This document shows, one piece after another, positions 26,330 to 37,476 of a stretch of 64,000 nt of DNA (its first letter is position 1; every line of letters begins with the position of its first letter). The position numbers and the translations under genes are program-made. Origin of the DNA: Actinobaculum massiliense (GTDB lineage: Bacteria > Actinomycetota > Actinomycetes > Actinomycetales > Actinomycetaceae); contig NZ_LN881717.1 of the NCBI RefSeq assembly GCF_001457435.1, positions 1,125,339 to 1,189,338 on the forward strand, read 5' to 3'. Under the pieces are notes generated by a model. It searched no databases and was not told the origin of the DNA. It saw only the letters and a program-made list of their open reading frames with translations.

Positions 26330-26767
26330 CTACTGGTTCGCACCTTCATCATCGTCTTCCTGACAATCCGGGCAAATACCCCAGAACGTGATTTCAGCTT
26401 CGTTTACCTGGAATCCCATGGAATCTGCCGGCATAATGCAGGGCGCTGCCGCGCGCGGGCAGGGGACATCCTCGATACGTCCGCATGCGCGACAAATGAG
26501 GTGGTGATGATTATCGGCTCGGTTCAGCTCATATCGGGCCACATGCCCGGCTGGTTGGATTTCTCGGAGAATTCCACGCTGCGTTAGCGCGTGGACGATG
26601 TCGTATATAGCTTGCACCGAGACGGATCCGAGCTGCGCCGTCGCCCCCGAACGGAGCTCCTCGGCGGAGAGATGGCCACCTTTATCAATTTCCCGGAGTA
26701 CCGCGATACGAGGCTCCGTCGCACGAAGCCCCGCGCTCCTCAGCAAAGATGGAAAATCGGTAGGCAT
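26330..26767 (-). CDS. fur: Fur-family metal/peroxide regulator
   Basis: 145 residues from ATG 26767 (a start four codons earlier is possible). Winged-helix N-terminus LLRSAGLRATEPRIAVLREI with recognition region VSVQAIYDIVHALTQRGIL. The dimer domain has HHHLICRACGRIEDV and CPDCQ, i.e. two CxxC structural zinc sites. It has the FurA-like layout usual in actinobacteria (iron or peroxide sensing). No catalase gene lies next to it here. Its upstream region (26780-26900) should hold its promoter. Confidence 0.92.
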   Translation of the reverse strand: MPTDFPSLLRSAGLRATEPRIAVLREIDKGGHLSAEELRSGATAQLGSVSVQAIYDIVHALTQRGILREIQPAGHVARYELNRADNHHHLICRACGRIEDVPCPRAAAPCIMPADSMGFQVNEAEITFWGICPDCQEDDDEGANQ

Positions 26768-26926
26768 ACTGTCTCTCATCGCTTTTCGTGGCTAAAACCC
26801 ATTAAACTTCCTTTTCCGATGGTAGGCCAAAGTGTTTACGAAAATGGGGTTATTTCTACCCGGTAAGCCCGTGGAAAACATCACTAAAGCCCGAGGTTAG
26901 GGGCTAAACTCGTGAGATTCACACCC

Positions 26927-27404
26927 TGTGGATAACCCTGAGGATTGCGCGCACAGCAGTGGATGAGCCGTGTCCACAGGTTCGGGAACTGTGGATAACC
27001 GGGGCGCTGTCTCCGTCGAAGGTACGTGACTTTCGCGCGAGGTTCAATTCGCAACTCGGGCGAGAAAACCGCATCCAGGTTCGAGATCGGGACTCGCATC
27101 GCAACTCCGGGCGTGCACTGCTCGCGCGCAGAATCGAGGACGTAAAAGATGCGGAATTGTCGGGCATGGAAAACGCGGATTTATCGGCCGTGAAAAAAGC
27201 GGAATTATCGGGGAATAAAAGCTCGGAATTATCGGAAGTGGGCGGCCGGCATGCGTTATCGGCGTGGGTGACGGCGCGGTCGACGCGGCGGGTCCACCCG
27301 GCAGGAACAACTGGGGATGGGGTCTGGAAAAGCTGTGGACAAACGCGCGTCCGCTTTGGGCACAATCCACCCGGTTTTCCACGGATTTATCGCGATTTTC
27401 CACA
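26927..27404. promoter_or_regulatory. DnaA-box cluster upstream of nrdHIE
   Basis: Perfect boxes TGTGGATAA at 26927-26935 and 26990-26998; near matches TGTGGACAA at 27334-27342, TTTTCCACG at 27375-27383, TTTTCCACA at 27396-27404, and TGTCCACA at 26971-26978. DnaA is known to act on nrd promoters in E. coli. Here the cluster covers the 860-bp fur-nrdH spacer, which also holds an element array. Confidence 0.55.
27144..27234 (+). repeat. Four dispersed elements at exact 24-nt spacing
   Basis: Cores start at 27153, 27177, 27201 and 27225. Each unit is an A-rich tract, a GCGGA(A/T)TT(G/A)TCG core and a variable remainder. The period and A-tract position are constant while the spacers differ. Confidence 0.85.
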
Positions 27405-27436
27405 GTGTAATTACCTCGATGTGATTCATGCCCTCA

Positions 27437-27484
27437 ACACAACCGCTTGTGGTTGCTTCCATTTTCAAACACAAGGTGTAGTGT
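27437..27484 (+). promoter_or_regulatory. Tandem NrdR boxes
   Basis: Two 16-nt imperfect palindromes, ACACAACCGCTTGTGG (27437-27452) and ACACAAGGTGTAGTGT (27469-27484), fit the NrdR pattern and lie 32 nt apart centre to centre, three helical turns as in known paired NrdR sites. They stand 155 nt before nrdH and should repress nrdHIE when dATP is high. The second box overlaps a possible -10 region. Confidence 0.8.
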
Positions 27485-27639
27485 TTAGGCTTGTGCGGCA
27501 TTACCTAGAGATGCCGGAGAATTTAAACGTTATGAACCCGGCGCCCGGATCCTGAAAATCGGGCTCGGATGCGAGGGGTGGAGGCGCCCACGTCGTCGAG
27601 GCAAACGCACCCACGAAGAAAGAAGCAAACGGAGGACTC

Positions 27640-27897
27640 ATGAGTATCACGGTTTTCACGAAGCCAGCATGCGTGCAGTGCAATGCCACCAAGCGGGCCC
27701 TCGATAAGGCGGGGCTTGAGTACGAGCTCGTCGATCTGACGCAGGATCCCGAGGCGCTAGAGTCAGTTAAGGCCCTTGGTTATATGCAGGCGCCCGTCGT
27801 CGTCGCGAATGGACACCACTGGTCCGGGTACCGCCCCGACGAAATCAAGGCGCTGGTGAGGAACGCCGCGGACGCGCGCGTGAAGGTGACGGCATAG
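27640..27897 (+). CDS. nrdH: Glutaredoxin-like NrdH redoxin
   Basis: 85 residues with GGAGGACTC before ATG. Redox motif CVQC in [20 protein letters not shown], and the NrdH C-terminal signature WSGYRPDEI (WSGFRPD in the family). Reduces the class Ib ribonucleotide reductase NrdE using thioredoxin reductase. First gene of nrdHIE. Confidence 0.97.
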   Translation: MSITVFTKPACVQCNATKRALDKAGLEYELVDLTQDPEALESVKALGYMQAPVVVANGHHWSGYRPDEIKALVRNAADARVKVTA

Positions 27898-27904
27898 CGA
27901 CGTC

Positions 27905-28312
27905 ATGGGACTCATCGTCTACTTTTCGTCATCGACGAACAACACACATAGGTTCGTTCAAAAACTGGGAATGCGCGCGGTGAGGATTCCGATCCACACG
28001 CGCGAAGAGGGTTTTCTTCACGTCGACGAGCCGTATGTGCTCATCACGCCGACCTACGGCGGTGGAAACCAGCACGGCGCCGTGCCGCGGCCGGTCATCA
28101 AGTTCCTCAACGACGAAAAAAATCGCTCGTTCATTCGCGGAGTTATCGCGGGCGGGAACACCAATTTCGGGAAGTATTACTGCTGGGCGGGGGACATTAT
28201 CTCCGCGAAATGCAAGGTTCCCTTCATGTACAAGTTTGAACTTCTTGGAACGCCCACGGACGTTGACGTGGTGAAGAAAGGCTTAGAAGAGTTTTGGCAG
28301 ACGCAACACTGA
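27905..28312 (+). CDS. nrdI: Flavodoxin-like NrdI
   Basis: 135 residues. FMN-binding start [20 protein letters not shown], the LITPTYGGG loop and [19 protein letters not shown] are typical NrdI features. NrdI supplies the oxidant for assembling the Mn(III)2-tyrosyl radical in NrdF. It starts seven nt after nrdH and overlaps the nrdE start by 19 nt. Confidence 0.96.
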   Translation: MGLIVYFSSSTNNTHRFVQKLGMRAVRIPIHTREEGFLHVDEPYVLITPTYGGGNQHGAVPRPVIKFLNDEKNRSFIRGVIAGGNTNFGKYYCWAGDIISAKCKVPFMYKFELLGTPTDVDVVKKGLEEFWQTQH

Positions 28313-30447
28313 ACCAGGAAAGTCCGCGCCGCGCGCCCAACCCGGAGACCGACTATCGGTCGCTGAACGCGGAGCTCAACCTCTACGACGCCAACGGGCA
28401 GATCCAGTTCGACGCCGACGTCGAAGCGGCTCGGCAGTACTTTATCCAGCACGTAAATCCGAATACGGTCCACTTTGACACTCTGGAGGAAAAACTCGAC
28501 TACCTCGTGCGCGAGGGCTACTACGAGGAAGAGGTGCTCGAGCAGTACTCGCGCGATTTCATTAAGCGCCTCTACCAGGCGGCTTACGCGCATAACTTCC
28601 GTTTTTCGACGTTTATGGGCGCCTACAAGTACACGCGCTCGTACACGCTGAAGACCTGGGATGGCAAGAAGTACCTGGAGCGCTTCGAGGATCGTGTGTG
28701 CATGGTGGCCCTGGCGCTCGGCGCCGGCGACGAAGAGCTTGCCATGGACCTGATGGAAGAAATCATCACCGGGCGTTTCCAGCCCGCGACCCCGACCTTC
28801 CTCAATGCGGGCAAAAAGGCGCGCGGCGAGCTGGTTTCCTGCTTCCTGCTACGGGTTGAGGACAATATGGAGTCGATCGCTCGGGCGATCAACTCTTCTC
28901 TGCAACTTTCCAAGCGCGGCGGCGGCGTCGCGCTGAACCTGACCAATCTGCGTGAGCAGGGCGCGCCGATTAAGAAGATCGAGAACCAGTCATCTGGCGT
29001 CAACCCGGTGATGAAGCTCCTCGAAGATTCCTTCTCTTATGCCAATCAGCTCGGCGCACGCCAGGGCGCGGGCGCGGTTTATTTGCACGCGCATCACCCG
29101 GACATTATGCGTTTCTTGGATACCAAGCGCGAAAACGCCGATGAGAAGATCCGCATTAAGACGCTTTCGCTCGGCGTGGTGATCCCGGATATTACCTTTG
29201 AGCTGGCCAAGCGCAAGGAAACCATGTGGCTGTTCTCCCCGTACGACGTCGAACGCGTGTACGGAGTGCCGTTTAGCGACATAAACGTCACCGAGAAATA
29301 TGACGAAATGGTCGCGGACGAGCGGATTCATAAGTACCCGCTCAATGCGCGCCAGTTCTTCCAGACGCTGGCGGAGATTCAGTTCGAATCTGGCTATCCC
29401 TACATTCTTTTCGAGGACACCGCGAATCGCGCGAATCCGATCAAGGGCAAGATCACGATGTCCAACCTCTGCTCGGAGATTCTGCAGGTTTCGGAAGCCT
29501 CGACCTTCAATGCGGACCTCTCGTACTCGCACGTGGGCAAGGACATTTCTTGCAACCTCGGTTCGCTGAATATCGCGAAGACCATGGATTCGCCGTCGAT
29601 CGGGAAGACGGTGGAAACCGCGGTGCGCGCGCTGACGGCGGTGTCTAACCAGACGGCTATTGACTCCGTGCCGTCGGTCAAGCGCGGCAACGATATGTCG
29701 CACGCGATCGGACTGGGGCAGATGAATCTGCACGGCTACCTGGGCCGTGAGCGGATTTTCTACGGTTCGGAAGAAGCGCTGGACTTTACGAACATCTACT
29801 TCTACACGGTCGCCTATCACGCGATTCGTGCCTCCATGGAAATCGCTAAGGAGCGCGGGGAACGTTTCGAGGGCTTCGAAGATTCCGCGTATGCGACGGG
29901 TGAGTATTTCGAGAAGTACATCAACCAGACCTGGGAACCGAAGTTCGATCGCACGCGCGAGCTTTTTGCGAACCAGCACATCCCCACTCAGGATAATTGG
30001 AGGCAGCTGGCCGCGGACGTGGCAAAGTACGGAATCTACAACCAGAACCTGCAGGCAGTTCCGCCGACCGGTTCGATTTCTTACATCAACCACTCGACGT
30101 CATCGATCCACCCAATCGTTTCGAAGATCGAGATCCGCAAGGAAGGGAAGATCGGGCGCGTCTACTATCCGGCGCCCTACATGACCAACGACAATCTCGA
30201 GTACTTCCAGGATGCATACGAGATTGGCCCGGAGAAAATTATCGACACCTATGCGGTGGCCACCCAGCACGTTGATCAGGGGCTTTCGCTCACTCTGTTC
30301 TATCCGGACACGGTCACTACGCGCGATGTGAACCGCAATTACATCTACGCCTGGCGCAAGGGCATCAAGACGCTCTACTACATGCGCATTCGACAGGCGG
30401 CGCTGGCGGGAACCGAAGTTGAGGGCTGTGTTTCCTGCATGCTCTAA
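28294..30447 (+). CDS. nrdE: Class Ib ribonucleoside-diphosphate reductase alpha subunit
   Basis: 717 residues, TTG start inside the end of nrdI. It converts NDPs to dNDPs. Active-site region [20 protein letters not shown] (reducing Cys), NLCSEILQ (radical Cys), and CNLGSLN; C-terminal redox pair in EGCVSCML. No N-terminal ATP cone, as usual for class Ib. Works with NrdF, which here is encoded about 6 kb downstream rather than next in the operon. A strong terminator follows. Confidence 0.97.
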   Translation: MADATLNQESPRRAPNPETDYRSLNAELNLYDANGQIQFDADVEAARQYFIQHVNPNTVHFDTLEEKLDYLVREGYYEEEVLEQYSRDFIKRLYQAAYAHNFRFSTFMGAYKYTRSYTLKTWDGKKYLERFEDRVCMVALALGAGDEELAMDLMEEIITGRFQPATPTFLNAGKKARGELVSCFLLRVEDNMESIARAINSSLQLSKRGGGVALNLTNLREQGAPIKKIENQSSGVNPVMKLLEDSFSYANQLGARQGAGAVYLHAHHPDIMRFLDTKRENADEKIRIKTLSLGVVIPDITFELAKRKETMWLFSPYDVERVYGVPFSDINVTEKYDEMVADERIHKYPLNARQFFQTLAEIQFESGYPYILFEDTANRANPIKGKITMSNLCSEILQVSEASTFNADLSYSHVGKDISCNLGSLNIAKTMDSPSIGKTVETAVRALTAVSNQTAIDSVPSVKRGNDMSHAIGLGQMNLHGYLGRERIFYGSEEALDFTNIYFYTVAYHAIRASMEIAKERGERFEGFEDSAYATGEYFEKYINQTWEPKFDRTRELFANQHIPTQDNWRQLAADVAKYGIYNQNLQAVPPTGSISYINHSTSSIHPIVSKIEIRKEGKIGRVYYPAPYMTNDNLEYFQDAYEIGPEKIIDTYAVATQHVDQGLSLTLFYPDTVTTRDVNRNYIYAWRKGIKTLYYMRIRQAALAGTEVEGCVSCML

Positions 30448-30534
30448 CCGAGGGACGTGGGGCTGGCTAGCTCCGGATTCGCGCGCTCGCGCGAGCCGCC
30501 CTTCCGCGGCGTGGCGATAATTCCGCGAAAGTTG

Positions 30535-30574
30535 CGGGGTGGGGGTGACTGTGAGTCGCTCCCACCCCGTTTTT
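30535..30574 (+). terminator. Terminator of nrdHIE
   Basis: Sixteen-bp stem 30535-30550/30554-30569 with two G-T pairs and loop GTG, then TTTTT. It is 87 nt past the nrdE stop. An inverted dispersed element lies just before it (30517). Confidence 0.9.
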
Positions 30575-30648
30575 GTGCGTTGCTCCCGCGGTTTCCTCGA
30601 GAGAGCGCGAGGCGATTCGGGCCCCCGGTAGGTAACGGCGGGAAGTTT

Positions 30649-33600
30649 CTATCGGGCGGGTTTATCGGTGAGGAGGGCGCGCATATCTTCCGCCGTGATA
30701 GGCGCACCGGCCCCGGCATCGATAATTCCGGCCAAGTTGCGCTTCTTTTCCTGCAGGTCAACTACCTTCTCTTCGATAGTTCCGCGGGAAACGAGGCGGT
30801 AAACCATCACGCGCTTGTCCTGGCCGATTCGATGCGTGCGGTCAATTGCCTGCTCCTCGGCAGCGGGATTCCACCACGGATCCATAATGTAGACGTAGTC
30901 GGCTTCCACGAGGTTGAGGCCGGTACCACCCGCTTTTAGCGAAATAAGGAACACGGGCTTTACGCCAGAGCGGAACTTTTCGATCGCTCCTTCACGGTCG
31001 CGCGTCCCGCCGTCCAAATATGAATAGGCAATGTTTTCGCGCTTGAGACGCTTCGCAATTCGCTCCAAATAAGTCGTGAACTGGGAAAAGACGAGGACCT
31101 GGTGACCCTCGGGTAGAAGTTGCTGCAGATGCTCAATGAGGAGCTCAGTTTTCGCAGAATCCGCGGAATCTTCGATCTTGTTTTTGCCGGGCTTACGGTG
31201 TTGAGGCTTCGACGAAGAATCCGCGGAATTATCGGCCGTTACGAGTGCAGGATCAATTGCGAGGCGCCGCAGGCGAGTTAGCGAAGCGAGAATCGAGATT
31301 CGGTTCTGGTCGACGTTCGTCAACAAACCCAGCACCTCTTGGCGCTCGCGCTCCAATTGCTTTCGATACCGGCGCGAATGTTCGACGTCCAGCTCAACAG
31401 AAAGGACGGTTTCGTTCTTCTCTGGCAGATCAGTTGCGACGTCGTCCTTCCGCCGCCGCATAAGGAACGGGTGAACCAGCCGTTGCAGACGCGCCGCTGC
31501 TTCCGAATCTCCCCGCTTTTCGATCGGCTTGCGGAATTTCTCCGCAAAGGCTGCGCGATTGGGGAGCAGTCCCGGGGCCGTCAGATAAAGCAACGCGGCC
31601 AGATCGCCGAGAGAATTTTCGACCGGAGTGCCTGTTACGGCGAAGGTCCACTCGCGTTCAAGCGCGGCAATCGCCTTGTAAGAAGCTGTGGCGGGGTTCT
31701 TAATCGCCTGCGCTTCGTCGACGACGACGCCGCTCCAGCGAACATTCCGATACTCTTTCGAGTCCAATCGGGCCAGGGTATAAGACGTCACCACCACATT
31801 CGATGATTCCGCGATTCTTGCGATTGTAAGCTCACGCCGTTTGGAAGATTCCTGCACAATGGTCACGCGCAGGTTTGGCGTAAACTTCTGCGCTTCATCC
31901 CGCCAGTTTGAAACAACCGAGGTGGGAGCCACAATCAACACCGGATGCGTTATCGCGCCGGTCTCTATCCCTCGCTGCACAACAGCGAGAACCTGCAAAG
32001 TTTTACCCAGACCCATATCGTCAGCGAGAACTCCGCCAAATTTCGCCCGGGCCAAATGGGTCAACCAGGCGTAACCCGCTTTCTGGTACTCGCGCATGCT
32101 CGCGTGCAGATTTTTCGGCAGGGGCTCGGGATCCCCGAGATGCTCGAGCTCTCTTAGCTTTTTCTGCAACTCCTGCGAGGCACGTACGGACTCGATCTCA
32201 AGTGCGTGAGCTCGAATGGTTGGAACTCGAACTGACTTAGGCGTGACCTGGCCGAGCGCGGCGGCGTCGTCGAGAAGCTGACGCAAGGCGTCAAATTGGT
32301 GGCCAAGCGGGATGGCGACCTCACCGAAGGTTATAAAATCCACCCCGCGCGCGAGGGCTTCATAGAGAATCGGGAGGGGGACCTCGTGACCACGAACCCG
32401 CACAACGACCTCGAGATCCAGCCAGTCGTTCTTTTCGGTGGCACGAGTTTCAATGGAGGGCGCTTCGGTGAGAACATCGAAGTCAGCGCGCGTCGCGAAC
32501 GAAACGATGATTCCGCTTTTTTGTAGCCGCGGAGCGAGGCGCTCGCGAAATGCGACGTATCCGCTCATATCCAGCTGAGTGGAATTCATACCCCACTGCG
32601 CCAAGTCGGCAGCGGAGTGGTGGCGTTCGACCAGGAGGCGGGCACTGTCTAATGAAGTGGGATAGCCGGGGACGCCCTCCTCTGCCCACAGCCGCAGGTA
32701 GGTATCGATATCCGTTGAAAGCGCGGAATAGTCGGCGATCTCAGAAATGACGGAATTATCGCCAGGGTCGGGAGAGTCTCCCGCGACGTGTACTTCTTGA
32801 CGCGCGGTGACCGTAAAAAACTCGGAATCATCGCTTCGGTCGACGTCGATGTGCAGGCGCGGTTTGGACAGCTCAAGAGGTTCATAGGACTTATCGCGCG
32901 AAATCACCTCCACGCCTTCGAGGGCCGGGAGGAAGGTTGCTTCAAATTCGGCGCGCTCATCGGCCGGAATCTCGATTTGGCGCCCTTCTTTGGCCAGGTG
33001 AGCGAGAGGCCGGGCAACGTCGTCGGCCACGGCAGCGAGCACAAACTGACCGTCGATGCGCGCGACTCCGAGGGGCGGCACAGTATCGGAAAGGATCTCA
33101 GCGCGCTCGCCCCCTGGAGCGGCAGCGATGAACCTGACGTTGAGGTCGGAGTTTTCGCGCGAATGGCTAATGTCTGCCGCAATCGACCAGGTCTGATCCG
33201 AGACTGTGAGCGGAAAGTCGGAATCTTCCCAAAAGAGGTAAATCCCCCTGATAGCGGCATCCCGTAGCACGGCCAGTGCAGAGGAGCCGAGCGCCTCGAG
33301 GGTGATATCGGTAGAGAACGGATTGCTACGGCGGGCGGCGCTGACGATATCGCGCATCGCGGCGAGCTGATGCGGCGAGAATTGTTTTGCCACCGAGCTT
33401 GAGCGCGTCTCGGAAAAGTCGTTCCAGGCGACTCTCTGCTGGGTCCACTGCGCTGCCGGGGCGCTGTTCGGCCTCGAGCCGGATGAAGCGGTGTGGAAGG
33501 CGGTTGTGGGCGTCTCCCCGGGGGTTGAATTGGCGTCCGAGCTGGCCAATCTCCGGAAAAGCTTTAAGGCGATCCCTTTCTGCCCCCGCACCAGCACAAT

Positions 33601-33978
33601 GGCGAGGTCTTGCGGGTTGTAAGGTTGGCGGCTCGCGGTTTGCCTCGATTTGTGTAGTGCATCGAGGATCGAATGCCAGGAGTTTTCCTCCCCGCTACCT
33701 GCGCCGATGGCAAGAAGAATCGCGGCGATGTGCTTGCATGCGGTGCCGACGGGGCAGGTGCAAATCGCGTCGAAAGGGTGGATCGAGCGGATGATCGCCA
33801 TATAAGAGCGGCCGTTCCCCTTGACGGTGGAAACGATTTTGTCGGGATGGTCCAGGATGCGGGTGACGCGATCTTCGCGAAGATAATTCCGTCCGCGCTC
33901 GAGCATAACGCTCCCCACCAGATAGGTCAGATCGGTATCCGTGAGGGAACGAATTTGCCGGCGAAGCTTCTCTGACAT
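30649..33978 (-). CDS. SWIM zinc-finger SNF2-family helicase
   Basis: 1109 residues. N-terminal SWIM finger (ICTCPVGTACKHIAAILL, about 70-90), a long middle region, then SNF2 ATPase from about 625: DDMGLGKTLQVL (Walker A), VVVDEAQAIKN (DEAQ box), FAVTGTPVENS, and helicase-C VFSQFTTYLERIA, SLKAGGTGLNLVEADYV, AIDRTHRIGQDKRV. Such proteins remodel DNA-protein complexes, often in repair or transcription recycling. A low-complexity insertion before helicase-C (ADNSADSSS...EDSADSAK) is encoded by two element palindromes at about 31,160 and 31,220, 60 nt apart. Further copies lie in the middle region (for example 32,755). Minus strand, between nrdE and nrdF. Confidence 0.93.
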   Translation of the reverse strand: MSEKLRRQIRSLTDTDLTYLVGSVMLERGRNYLREDRVTRILDHPDKIVSTVKGNGRSYMAIIRSIHPFDAICTCPVGTACKHIAAILLAIGAGSGEENSWHSILDALHKSRQTASRQPYNPQDLAIVLVRGQKGIALKLFRRLASSDANSTPGETPTTAFHTASSGSRPNSAPAAQWTQQRVAWNDFSETRSSSVAKQFSPHQLAAMRDIVSAARRSNPFSTDITLEALGSSALAVLRDAAIRGIYLFWEDSDFPLTVSDQTWSIAADISHSRENSDLNVRFIAAAPGGERAEILSDTVPPLGVARIDGQFVLAAVADDVARPLAHLAKEGRQIEIPADERAEFEATFLPALEGVEVISRDKSYEPLELSKPRLHIDVDRSDDSEFFTVTARQEVHVAGDSPDPGDNSVISEIADYSALSTDIDTYLRLWAEEGVPGYPTSLDSARLLVERHHSAADLAQWGMNSTQLDMSGYVAFRERLAPRLQKSGIIVSFATRADFDVLTEAPSIETRATEKNDWLDLEVVVRVRGHEVPLPILYEALARGVDFITFGEVAIPLGHQFDALRQLLDDAAALGQVTPKSVRVPTIRAHALEIESVRASQELQKKLRELEHLGDPEPLPKNLHASMREYQKAGYAWLTHLARAKFGGVLADDMGLGKTLQVLAVVQRGIETGAITHPVLIVAPTSVVSNWRDEAQKFTPNLRVTIVQESSKRRELTIARIAESSNVVVTSYTLARLDSKEYRNVRWSGVVVDEAQAIKNPATASYKAIAALEREWTFAVTGTPVENSLGDLAALLYLTAPGLLPNRAAFAEKFRKPIEKRGDSEAAARLQRLVHPFLMRRRKDDVATDLPEKNETVLSVELDVEHSRRYRKQLERERQEVLGLLTNVDQNRISILASLTRLRRLAIDPALVTADNSADSSSKPQHRKPGKNKIEDSADSAKTELLIEHLQQLLPEGHQVLVFSQFTTYLERIAKRLKRENIAYSYLDGGTRDREGAIEKFRSGVKPVFLISLKAGGTGLNLVEADYVYIMDPWWNPAAEEQAIDRTHRIGQDKRVMVYRLVSRGTIEEKVVDLQEKKRNLAGIIDAGAGAPITAEDMRALLTDKPAR

Positions 33979-34025
33979 CCTTCTATTCTACGAGCCGGGT
34001 GGACTAGTAGAAAAAGCGGAATTGT

Positions 34026-34238
34026 CTACTCGGTGCCTTTCGCGCCGTCTTCGCGATGATTCCGCGTTTTTTCTTCTCGTGAGTTTTCGATCTGCGCGCG
34101 GCGAGCGTTGGCCAGGTCGCGAGCGGATTTCAAGTAAGCGGCAAGTTTTATGCCGACGACGGTGAGCACGATGGCTGCGGCCAGGAAGAAAATGGGCTCA
34201 GCTAATAACGTCAATAGGGTCACAGAATTTTGCCACAT
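34026..34238 (-). CDS. Small membrane protein, unknown
   Basis: 70 residues with a GGGAGG site nine nt before ATG 34238. One long hydrophobic stretch (LLAEPIFFLAAAIVLTVVGIKLAAYL) followed by a charged helix (KSARDLANARRAQIENSREEK). The last residues KTRNHREDGAKGTE are encoded by a dispersed-element copy. No family recognised. It could be transcribed with the helicase that follows on the same strand. Confidence 0.55.
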   Translation of the reverse strand: MWQNSVTLLTLLAEPIFFLAAAIVLTVVGIKLAAYLKSARDLANARRAQIENSREEKTRNHREDGAKGTE

Positions 34239-34377
34239 TTGAAGTCGCCTCCCAATGCAAGTAGGGCCATAATCATGGTGTCTATTCTGCCCGCAACTCG
34301 CTCGTCATTTGAGCGGAATGATCGCGGTGAGACAGCTTGCGCCGGTCAGGCCGACGCGCGACTTTCGAGGGATGTTT

Positions 34378-36105
34378 ATGGGAGATTGCGAAAACAGAAC
34401 GCGAAAGAATTCGGGGAATGATCACCGGCGCGGGAGGGGCGGCGCCGGCGGTTTCGTTGCGCTCGTTTGTGCGATTCTTGCGGTGGTCTGCCTAACCGGC
34501 TGTTCGGCTCCTCTCGGTCAGGCGCCCACACTCGAACCGGTTGCCGTCGATCCAGCCAAGGTCGAACTCGCTAACGCGGTTGGCGCCACGTCTGACTTCT
34601 GGACGTCCGACGCGATTCTTGAGGCCTACCGGGCAGCTCGCGAGGTCGGCGAAGAAGAGGTTGAGTTCGGAGCGCAGGTGGATCCGAGCGAGGATGGCGT
34701 TGAGCTCGGAGAAGGTGAATTCGGCGAGGGATACAACTTCCTGGGTGTTCCCCAAGTTGGCGTTTTCTTCTACCACTTGCCTGACTCGCCGACCCCGGTA
34801 CGCGGATGCACGGGGGCGGTTGTGAAATCACTGTCGCACTCAACCGTTGTTTCTGCGGCGCACTGCTGGCCAGAGTCGATCCGGCCCGATGCAACGATCT
34901 TCATCCCGGAATTTTCGGTAGTAAACGATCAGCCCGTAATGCCTTTCGGCGTGTGGAGCGTTGACGATATTTCCGTCAATCCTGCCTATGCGGAATACGG
35001 CGATATCGCTGCCGATTTCGCGGTGCTGATGATCTCTCCAGATGCGCGGGGAAACCTCATTGAGGAGGTCACATCCGGATTCCCCATCCACGCGACCCCC
35101 TCTCGCGATCTCGATGAGGTCGAGATGATTGGGTACCCCGGCTCCGATTCTGATGATGAAACCTACACCGCTGCTTATCCCCGCCATTGTCGAAACTCGA
35201 CGGATACCTGGGAGGAAGAGGGAACTCAGTTCTTTCGGATCGAATGTTCGGGAATGGCGAGCGGCGTCTCGGGCGGACCGTGGTTGGTGCGCGAAAAAGC
35301 TGATTCTCCCTGGGAAATCGTTGCCCTTACCGGCGGCGGGCAGGATGGGGGAGGTTGGACTACCGAAGAATCCATCGGAGTATCGATAGCTGGCGTGCGA
35401 GCGCTGATTCGCGATGCTGAACTCTCCCGCCTCCTCTCCGATGATTCCGCGTTTTTTTCGCGGCCAATGATGAGCGCAGACGCTGACACTTTCACGGTGG
35501 CGCAAAGCTCGGAGCAAGACCCCGATGCTGACGCTTCCTCCGGCATGGATTTCATCGGCCTGCTCTACACTCCGCGTCTATCCGTACGGGGAAGCTTCTT
35601 CTCAGAATCTGACGCGAGTGCCGATACCGTTCTTGTCTATATGGACGGAACCATCGCGATTGACTCGGTTTGGCAGCACGCCGGCCATTTCTGGAACACC
35701 TCCCGCGTTATATCGCTACGGGATAAAGAGCTCGTGGGTGCCAGAGCACTTGCCTGCGGCGATGTTGACGGGTCGGGTTACGACGACGTCGTCGTGCTTC
35801 TGGCTGATGGAAAGCTCGTCGTTCTCCAGGATCCTGGCCTTTTCGGGGCGGGGGAGAAGACCGTCATGAATCCGTCGCAGCCACTGATGTTTCTCGATGC
35901 GCGGAGCATTGAGCTTGGAACCGCGGCAGGCTCGAGCTGGCTTAGCGACGATTCCGCGAAATTTTCGAGCGCCTCTTCCTCTGGCGATAATTTCGCGGAA
36001 TTATCGCCCGGCAATGAGCCCGCGGCAGCGACCGATTTGAAAGTGACGTACAGTGATGGCACCTCCAAAGTGTTTGAAGATTTTGCGACTCAGGGCATTG
36101 GATAG
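34378..36105 (+). CDS. Secreted S1-family serine peptidase, lipoprotein
   Basis: 575 residues from ATG 34378 (GAGGGA upstream; ATG 34372 or 34309 are alternatives). Arg-rich N-region, hydrophobic segment and lipobox LTGC predict a membrane-anchored lipoprotein. Trypsin-like triad: His in VVSAAHCW, Asp in GDIAADFAVLMI, Ser in GMASGVSGGPWLV. A C-terminal region with ACGDVDGSGYDDVVVLLADG looks like an FG-GAP/VCBS-type repeat, perhaps for binding. Linkers and the tail (SDDSAFFS, SDDSAKFSSASSSGDNFAELS) are encoded by element copies. Expected outside the membrane; substrate unknown. Confidence 0.88.
   Translation: MGDCENRTRKNSGNDHRRGRGGAGGFVALVCAILAVVCLTGCSAPLGQAPTLEPVAVDPAKVELANAVGATSDFWTSDAILEAYRAAREVGEEEVEFGAQVDPSEDGVELGEGEFGEGYNFLGVPQVGVFFYHLPDSPTPVRGCTGAVVKSLSHSTVVSAAHCWPESIRPDATIFIPEFSVVNDQPVMPFGVWSVDDISVNPAYAEYGDIAADFAVLMISPDARGNLIEEVTSGFPIHATPSRDLDEVEMIGYPGSDSDDETYTAAYPRHCRNSTDTWEEEGTQFFRIECSGMASGVSGGPWLVREKADSPWEIVALTGGGQDGGGWTTEESIGVSIAGVRALIRDAELSRLLSDDSAFFSRPMMSADADTFTVAQSSEQDPDADASSGMDFIGLLYTPRLSVRGSFFSESDASADTVLVYMDGTIAIDSVWQHAGHFWNTSRVISLRDKELVGARALACGDVDGSGYDDVVVLLADGKLVVLQDPGLFGAGEKTVMNPSQPLMFLDARSIELGTAAGSSWLSDDSAKFSSASSSGDNFAELSPGNEPAAATDLKVTYSDGTSKVFEDFATQGIG
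35984..36007. repeat. Head-to-head dispersed elements inside the peptidase gene
   Basis: A 24-nt near-perfect palindrome (one T-G pair) formed by two cores sharing the central CGCG. It is translated as GDNFAELSP in the peptidase tail. Confidence 0.8.
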
Positions 36106-36229
36106 CTTGGCGCGGCGTGGCAGACTTGCCGGGTATCGATAACGTCGCGCTTGTGCTGAGGTGGCTTGCGAGAGCCGCACGAGTTTGCGCGGTCCGTCGT
36201 CGGGAAAAATATCGGAAAAGTCGCCGTGA

Positions 36230-37312
<1,083 letters not shown>

Positions 37313-37386
37313 TCGCTGAAAAAATCGCGGAATCTTCGCGGCGGGTGAGACGCTGAAATTCGCGCGGAAGTATCGCCGCAAATATC

Positions 37387-37426
37387 GCGCTGGCTCCGAG
37401 ATAGGAGCCGGCGCGGTTTTCTTTTT
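37387..37426 (+). terminator. Terminator of nrdF
   Basis: Eleven-bp stem 37387-37397/37404-37414, loop GAGATA, then GG-TTTT-C-TTTTT. Located 75 nt past the nrdF stop. Confidence 0.88.
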
Positions 37427-37476
37427 GCAGGCAACGCCCGAAAGAAACTCATAAGACAAACGTGAGGGAGAACGCC

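Noticed and set aside
26959-27555. 198-codon plus-strand open frame between fur and nrdH
   Set aside because: It covers the DnaA boxes, the element array and the NrdR boxes; the translation shows no domain and the codon use is not gene-like. It is a regulatory spacer.
28990-30093. 367-codon minus-strand open frame
   Set aside because: Antisense to nrdE; the nrdE protein is fully conserved on the other strand.
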